DNA from: an uncultured Lachnospiraceae bacterium
GTDB taxonomy: Bacteria > Bacillota > Clostridia > Lachnospirales > Lachnospiraceae
DNA length: 17,844 bases
Assembly: GCA_937910785.1 (NCBI GenBank)
Contig: CALDLG010000107.1
Span: 1-17,844, forward strand
Direction of reading: 5' to 3'
Shown: positions 14,652 through 17,844 of the stretch, piece by piece
Position numbering within the stretch: position 1 is the stretch's first letter
Layout: every line of letters starts with the position of its first letter
Made by a program: the position numbers and the translations under genes
Notes under the pieces: generated by a model
The model's input: only the letters and a program-made list of their open reading frames with translations
Database searches by the model: none
What the model was told of the DNA's origin: nothing

Positions 14652-14784
14652 ATCCTGTTTCTGCCGTTAAAATATTTCCAGTATACATACCTTTTTGTAA
14701 GGAATAATAATAGATGAATGAGGCTGATTTTACAGAATTTGCAGGATTGGTTTCTTTCGATTCTTTATGGAAAGGGGAATGAAT

Positions 14785-15006
14785 ATGAATAATAAAGGAT
14801 TGGATTATCTCGCTTTGACAGTTGCCATTATTGGCGCGATTAACTGGGGATTGATCGGTTTCTTCAGTTTTGATCTGGTGGCCTTTATTTTTGGTAATAT
14901 GTCATGGCTTTCCAGAATTATCTATGCAGTAGTCGGCATTGCCGGTTTGTATATTATCACATTCTATATGTATGCAGGCGGTGCGGCCAGAGAATCATCT
15001 CAATAG
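14785..15006 (+). CDS. DUF378-family small membrane protein
   Basis: This 73-residue protein has two hydrophobic helices separated by a short loop: LDYLALTVAIIGAINWGLIGFF, then SRIIYAVVGIAGLYIITFYMY. The INWGLIGFFSFDLVAFIFG core is the signature of the DUF378 family of short bacterial membrane proteins, whose function is unknown. Three in-frame ATG codons are available (14767, 14779, 14785). AAAGGGG at 14771-14777 favours 14785 with 7-base spacing, since 14779 is too close to it. A strong terminator follows, so it is the last gene of its transcript. Confidence 0.85.
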   Translation: MNNKGLDYLALTVAIIGAINWGLIGFFSFDLVAFIFGNMSWLSRIIYAVVGIAGLYIITFYMYAGGAARESSQ

Positions 15007-15023
15007 ACAACTGCGCTGAACTG

Positions 15024-15065
15024 ATAATGGACCCCGGCCATATCCGCCGGAGTCCATTATTTTTA
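15024..15065 (+). terminator. Rho-independent terminator after the DUF378-type gene
   Basis: ATAATGGACCCCGGC (15024-15038) pairs with GCCGGAGTCCATTAT (15046-15060) with one C-A mismatch and a 7-base loop, followed by TTTTTA. It is the longest stem among the terminators here. It also faces the converging rsfS operon but has no U-tract on that strand. Confidence 0.9.
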
Positions 15066-15096
15066 TGGTATAAGAAATTCCGCCACAGAGTGGAAT

Positions 15097-15115
15097 AATG
15101 CCGAAGGCATTTTGT
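15097..15115. terminator. Small hairpin downstream of rsfS, possible bidirectional stop
   Basis: AATGCC (15097-15102) pairs with GGCATT (15106-15111) around a GAA loop. On the + strand it is followed by TTTGTTCT; on the minus strand by ATTATTCC. It lies 29 bases beyond the rsfS stop and may end the obg-to-rsfS transcript. Confidence 0.45.
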
Positions 15116-15139
15116 TCTAATAGAAAAATGCAACAGAAG

Positions 15140-15487
15140 TTACAGACTTTCTCTGTCGATCAGGATACCGTCCCTCCAGATGCGTTCCAGATCATAAAAA
15201 AGAAGATTTTCCTTATCGAAAATATGCACGATAATATCCTGAAAGTCCATCAGAATCCAGTTTGCATTCTGATAGCCCTCGATATGCTTTTCAGGATGCC
15301 CGGCTTTGCCGAGTCTTTCGGCCACATGATCGGTCATTGACTGTATCTGACTTTTATTCGTACCGCTTGCGATGATAAAATAATCTGCGATTGTGGAAAT
15401 ATGGCTGATATCGATGATTCTGATATCTTCCGCTTTTTTATCCTCCAGCGCTTCCACCGCAAGTTTTGTCATTTCTTTTGCATCCAT
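15140..15487 (-). CDS. rsfS: Ribosome silencing factor RsfS
   Basis: RsfS binds ribosomal protein L14 on the large subunit and blocks subunit joining under poor nutrition. The 115-residue protein begins MDAKEMTKLAVEALEDKKAEDI. The family core is DISHISTIADYFIIASGTNKSQIQSM, then GYQNANWILMDFQDIIVHIFDKENLLFYDLERIW, which matches the HVF...R.fYdLE.lW block of the family. Length is typical. The upstream AAAGGAT supports ATG 15487. It is 5 bases after the yqeK stop and closes the minus-strand cluster. The same nadD-yqeK-rsfS order is seen in Bacillus. Confidence 0.95.
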   Translation of the reverse strand: MDAKEMTKLAVEALEDKKAEDIRIIDISHISTIADYFIIASGTNKSQIQSMTDHVAERLGKAGHPEKHIEGYQNANWILMDFQDIIVHIFDKENLLFYDLERIWRDGILIDRESL

Positions 15488-15492
15488 ATCCT

Positions 15493-16137
15493 TTATCCTT
15501 TCCTGAGACTTGTTTTATAATATTCATAGGTCTTCTGCGTCATTGGGTCAAGAGGACCGTTCTTCTGCGCCGCATCCGTCAGATGACTGCTTACCGAGTG
15601 CAGATAAGACAGGGTGTCCTCCAGTATTTTAAGGAGCGTCTCATCCAGATCCCGATAGGCCATCCGGCGTATCAGGCCAAGATTGGAGGCATGCTTTCTG
15701 CCAGGCTCGATATAATCAGCAATATAAAGTATTTTTTCCAGACTGCTCATGCCGGGACGTCCCGTCGTGTGGTAGCGGATCGCGTTCAAAATATCTTCAT
15801 CTTCCACGCCGTATTTTACGCCGGCCAGAAAGCTTCCAGCCTTTGCGTGCAGAAGCGCAGCCGGATTCTGTCGTTCCGTTTCCGATATGGGAAGATCGTT
15901 TTTCTCACAGATGGAAATCAGCTTTTTATTGGACAGACATTTCGCGCAGTCATGCAGCATGCCCGCAATCAGAGCTCTGTCGGGGTCCGCGCCATGCACC
16001 ATAGCAAGGGATGCCGCCGTATAGGCAACGCTTAACGTATGTTCATACCGTTTGGCGCTCAGTTCCTTTTCCATCATTTTTCTTAGTTTCTTCAAATCCG
16101 CCGTTTTTATTTCAGGACTTTTCGTGCCCAAGCTCAC
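15493..16137 (-). CDS. yqeK: YqeK-type HD-domain bis(5'-nucleosyl)-tetraphosphatase
   Basis: YqeK enzymes hydrolyse Ap4A symmetrically to two ADP, using a di-iron HD centre in the cytoplasm. The 214-residue protein carries the metal ligands in order: His33 in KRYEHTLSV, His62-Asp63 in MLHDCAK, His97 in LLHAKAG, His123 in IRYHTTGRPGM, and Asp141 in YIADYIEPGR. Length is slightly longer than the roughly 190-residue Bacillus protein because of the N-terminus. The start is GTG at 16137 with AAAGGAG closely upstream; ATG at 16077 (the first of the MM pair) is an alternative, but it would begin only 12 residues before His33 and has no ribosome binding site. The 5' end overlaps nadD by 26 bases, implying coupled translation. 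Confidence 0.92.
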   Translation of the reverse strand: MSLGTKSPEIKTADLKKLRKMMEKELSAKRYEHTLSVAYTAASLAMVHGADPDRALIAGMLHDCAKCLSNKKLISICEKNDLPISETERQNPAALLHAKAGSFLAGVKYGVEDEDILNAIRYHTTGRPGMSSLEKILYIADYIEPGRKHASNLGLIRRMAYRDLDETLLKILEDTLSYLHSVSSHLTDAAQKNGPLDPMTQKTYEYYKTSLRKG

Positions 16138-16777
16138 CGTCTCCTTTCTGCGTCATCTCATTTTCTTCTATATAAAGTTTATTTTGGAGCATATAATCAT
16201 ATACCACATCCGGAACAAGATAGCGAACAGATTTTTTTTCCCTGCAGAGAGCCCTGATCATGGACGAAGATATTTCCATGCGGCCGGTCTGAAGCAAATC
16301 GATACGCGCACCATATTTCTTTTGCAGGTGGAGGGCCTGTTTTTCCATATCTTCCAAAGAACGGTCCTCCCGTACCGCCGCCAGAATATGGCAGGCAGCA
16401 AAAATCCTTCCGGGGTTCTTCCACTCCTCTATCTTAAAGAGGCTGTCCGCACCGAGAATAAAATAATATTCCGTATCCGGATTCTGTACCTGAAGGCTTT
16501 CCAGGGTCTCATAAGTATAAGTTTTTCCTTTCCGGTCCACTTCCATTGTGGAAACGGCAAAAAACGGATTTCCGCGGACCGCCAGTCCGGTCATTTCCGC
16601 CCTGATCTTTCCGGGCAGCACTTCCCGGCAGTCTTTCATATACGGTACGCCGCTTGGCATAAAAAGTACGCTGTCGAGCAGAAACTGCTCTCTTGCCCGT
16701 TCCGCGATCAGGAGATGTCCTATGTGGATTGGATTAAAGGTCCCGCCCATAATTCCCGTTTTCTTCATCTTTTTCAA
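16112..16777 (-). CDS. nadD: Nicotinate-nucleotide adenylyltransferase
   Basis: NadD joins nicotinate mononucleotide and ATP to make deamido-NAD in NAD synthesis. The 221-residue protein has the nucleotidyltransferase signature GGTFNPIHIGHLLIAE (about 11-26), ILGADSLFKIEEWKN in the middle, and the C-terminal ISSSMIRAL block (the ISSTxIR motif). The start is TTG at 16777, chosen because AAAGGA sits 8 bases upstream; ATG 16768, three codons later, is too far from it. Its 3' end overlaps yqeK. Upstream is the repeat-filled gap to yhbY. Confidence 0.95.
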   Translation of the reverse strand: MKKMKKTGIMGGTFNPIHIGHLLIAERAREQFLLDSVLFMPSGVPYMKDCREVLPGKIRAEMTGLAVRGNPFFAVSTMEVDRKGKTYTYETLESLQVQNPDTEYYFILGADSLFKIEEWKNPGRIFAACHILAAVREDRSLEDMEKQALHLQKKYGARIDLLQTGRMEISSSMIRALCREKKSVRYLVPDVVYDYMLQNKLYIEENEMTQKGDGELGHEKS

Positions 16778-16836
16778 ATACGATATCCTTTCCCTCAGAT
16801 CTGATTTTGATTTTTTCGGATTCGATTTTATTTCAT

Positions 16837-16963
16837 ATTTATGCTTCTATTCTCTTCCGATTCCATATTCGTTCTTTCCTCGGATTCCATTTTGATTTCC
16901 GATTCATTCTTCCATTCTCATCCGATTCCATATGCATTCTTCCTTCGAATTCGATTCAGATCT
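16837..16963. repeat. Degenerate ~65-bp tandem repeat between yhbY and nadD
   Basis: The + strand stretches 16837-16868 and 16902-16933 match at 28 of 32 positions, 65 bases apart; the following ~30 bases of each unit also align at lower identity. The second unit runs over the yhbY stop at 16956. A partial third copy of the core TCGGATTC-ATTTT lies at 16816-16836. The repeated word is TCCGATTCCAT/TCGGATTCCAT (minus strand ATGGAATCGGA). The strand is strongly pyrimidine-biased. No gene is supported in the gap. Confidence 0.7.
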
Positions 16964-17249
16964 TATCCAGCATGATCTTCGGATTTTTCTTATCAGGTCT
17001 GTACAGGATGATTTTTTTCCCGATTACCTGTACGACCTGGGAATGGGTTCTTTCCGCTACCATAGCGGCTATTTCTTTCGGATCATCGATGCAGTTTTTT
17101 AAAACCGCAATCTTTAACAGCTCTCTTGTATGAAAAGCCTCATCTATTGCTTCGGTAAACTCCGGAGTCAGACTGGATTTACCGATCTGAAAAATGGGTT
17201 CCAGACTGTTCGCCAGACTTTTCAGATAGGCTCTCTGTTTGCTTGTCAT
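16956..17249 (-). CDS. yhbY: YhbY/CRM-family ribosome assembly RNA-binding protein
   Basis: YhbY proteins are single CRM-domain (IF3-C-like fold) proteins that bind pre-50S particles and aid 23S rRNA assembly. The 97-residue product fits the family: MTSKQRAYLKSLANSLEPIFQIGK, then the GKSSLTPEF loop, the helix EAFHTRELLKIAVLKNC, and the end VVQVIGKKIILYRP. AAAGGAG lies about 9 bases before ATG 17249. It follows obg (27-base gap), the usual order for Firmicutes obg-yhbY-nadD clusters. Confidence 0.95.
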   Translation of the reverse strand: MTSKQRAYLKSLANSLEPIFQIGKSSLTPEFTEAIDEAFHTRELLKIAVLKNCIDDPKEIAAMVAERTHSQVVQVIGKKIILYRPDKKNPKIMLDKI

Positions 17250-17276
17250 ATCATTTTTCTCCTTTCCCGGTACCTT

Positions 17277-17844
17277 TTATTTATAATAATCAAAAGAAAG
17301 TCCATACATTCTGACCGTACTGCCTTCCTCTATTCCCAGTTCTTCCAGCTCTTTCAAGATACCGTTTTCTTTCAGAAAATTCTGGAAGAAACGAAAGCCT
17401 TTTTCAGATTCCAGATTCGTATAGGAAAGCATTTTCTCAATACGGGGACCTTCCACTACATATTCGTCATTTTCCGCATCATATTCGACTGTAAACGGCT
17501 CATTGGATGCGGCCTGATACTCCTCAGGCACATATTCCTGTTCAAAAACGACAGGGTCATCGCCCAGCTCATCCAGCTTATTCCGAACGGCGTACAAGAG
17601 CTCTCTGACCCCGTTTCCGCTGATGGCCGATATGGAACAGACCGGAATGCCCTTAGGCTCGAATTCGGCCCGGATGCGTGCGACAGGGTCCTCTTCTCCG
17701 AAAATCATATCGGTTTTATTGGCGGCAATAATCTGCGGTCTTTTCATCAGCTCCGGATTATAGGCTTCCAGCTCCCGATTGATGGCATAGATATCCGCTA
17801 TCGGATCTCTGCCTTCTGTTGAAGCAGCATCCACAATATGCACG
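17277..17844 (-). CDS. obgE: GTPase Obg/CgtA, C-terminal part (5' end beyond window)
   Basis: Obg is an essential GTPase for 50S maturation and stress control. The 188 visible codons begin in HIVDAASTEGRDPIADI, which follows the G3 motif in Obg proteins, and include the G4 NKTD and G5 SAISG motifs of the G domain. The C-terminal OCT domain follows, with EYDAENDEYVVEGPRIEKML (OCT signature), and the protein ends SFDYYK. The glycine-rich OBG fold and G1-G3 motifs are past the right edge. It heads the minus-strand ribosome-assembly cluster. Confidence 0.95.
   Translation of the reverse strand, partial: VHIVDAASTEGRDPIADIYAINRELEAYNPELMKRPQIIAANKTDMIFGEEDPVARIRAEFEPKGIPVCSISAISGNGVRELLYAVRNKLDELGDDPVVFEQEYVPEEYQAASNEPFTVEYDAENDEYVVEGPRIEKMLSYTNLESEKGFRFFQNFLKENGILKELEELGIEEGSTVRMYGLSFDYYK

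Noticed and set aside
16052..16804. 250-codon open frame on the plus strand
   Set aside because: It is antisense to nadD and yqeK, both of which carry complete family motifs.
17130..17822. 230-codon open frame on the plus strand
   Set aside because: It is antisense to yhbY and obg and is Phe/Ile/Arg rich with no domain.

Overview
The window looks like core chromosome of a low-to-moderate GC Gram-positive anaerobe of the Clostridia, most likely a Lachnospiraceae member. This rests on gene order (an HlyD-like adaptor, yggS, sepF, aroB, lspA and an RluA-type synthase on one strand; obg, yhbY, nadD, yqeK, rsfS on the other), on strong AGGAGG-type ribosome binding sites, and on LexA sites of the CGAAC-N4-GTTC type. 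The genus cannot be read from the sequence alone. No tRNA, rRNA, CRISPR array or insertion sequence was seen.

Region 1 (1-4777, + strand) is a division and envelope operon: the 3' end of a membrane-fusion/HlyD-like adaptor, yggS (PLP homeostasis), sepF (Z-ring anchor), aroB (shikimate pathway), lspA (lipoprotein signal peptidase) and an RluA/RluD-family pseudouridine synthase. Region 2 (4778-8167, + strand) holds a promoter with a palindrome-rich leader, an unrecognised 177-residue protein, a CstA-family transporter ending in a textbook terminator, and a separately promoted cytidylate-kinase-like protein. It closes with a hairpin that runs into the 3' end of the converging recombinase gene.

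Region 3 (8150-10205) is a minus-strand pair: a TtcA-type tRNA thiolation enzyme followed by a chromosomal XerC/D-like tyrosine recombinase. A divergent promoter region separates it from region 4 (10206-13056, + strand), which carries an AI-2E/PerM-type permease, dtd, a small membrane-anchored protein, and an AT-rich QueG-like double [4Fe-4S] protein that looks foreign. A long imperfect inverted repeat (13014-13173) straddles the 3' end of that last gene.

Region 4b (13238-14539) is an SOS module: lexA and a divergent YneA-like LysM protein share an intergenic region with up to six LexA-box-like sites, five consecutive starts of which include two runs at exact 13-bp spacing. A short DUF378-type membrane protein with its own terminator follows. 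Region 5 (15140-17844, - strand) is the housekeeping cluster obg, yhbY, nadD, yqeK, rsfS, read from the right edge. A degenerate ~65-bp tandem repeat occupies the yhbY-nadD gap.

Most of the window is ordinary housekeeping. The parts worth a second look are the LexA-box array, the inverted repeat beside the QueG-like gene, the tandem repeat between yhbY and nadD, and the unknown protein with its structured leader ahead of cstA.
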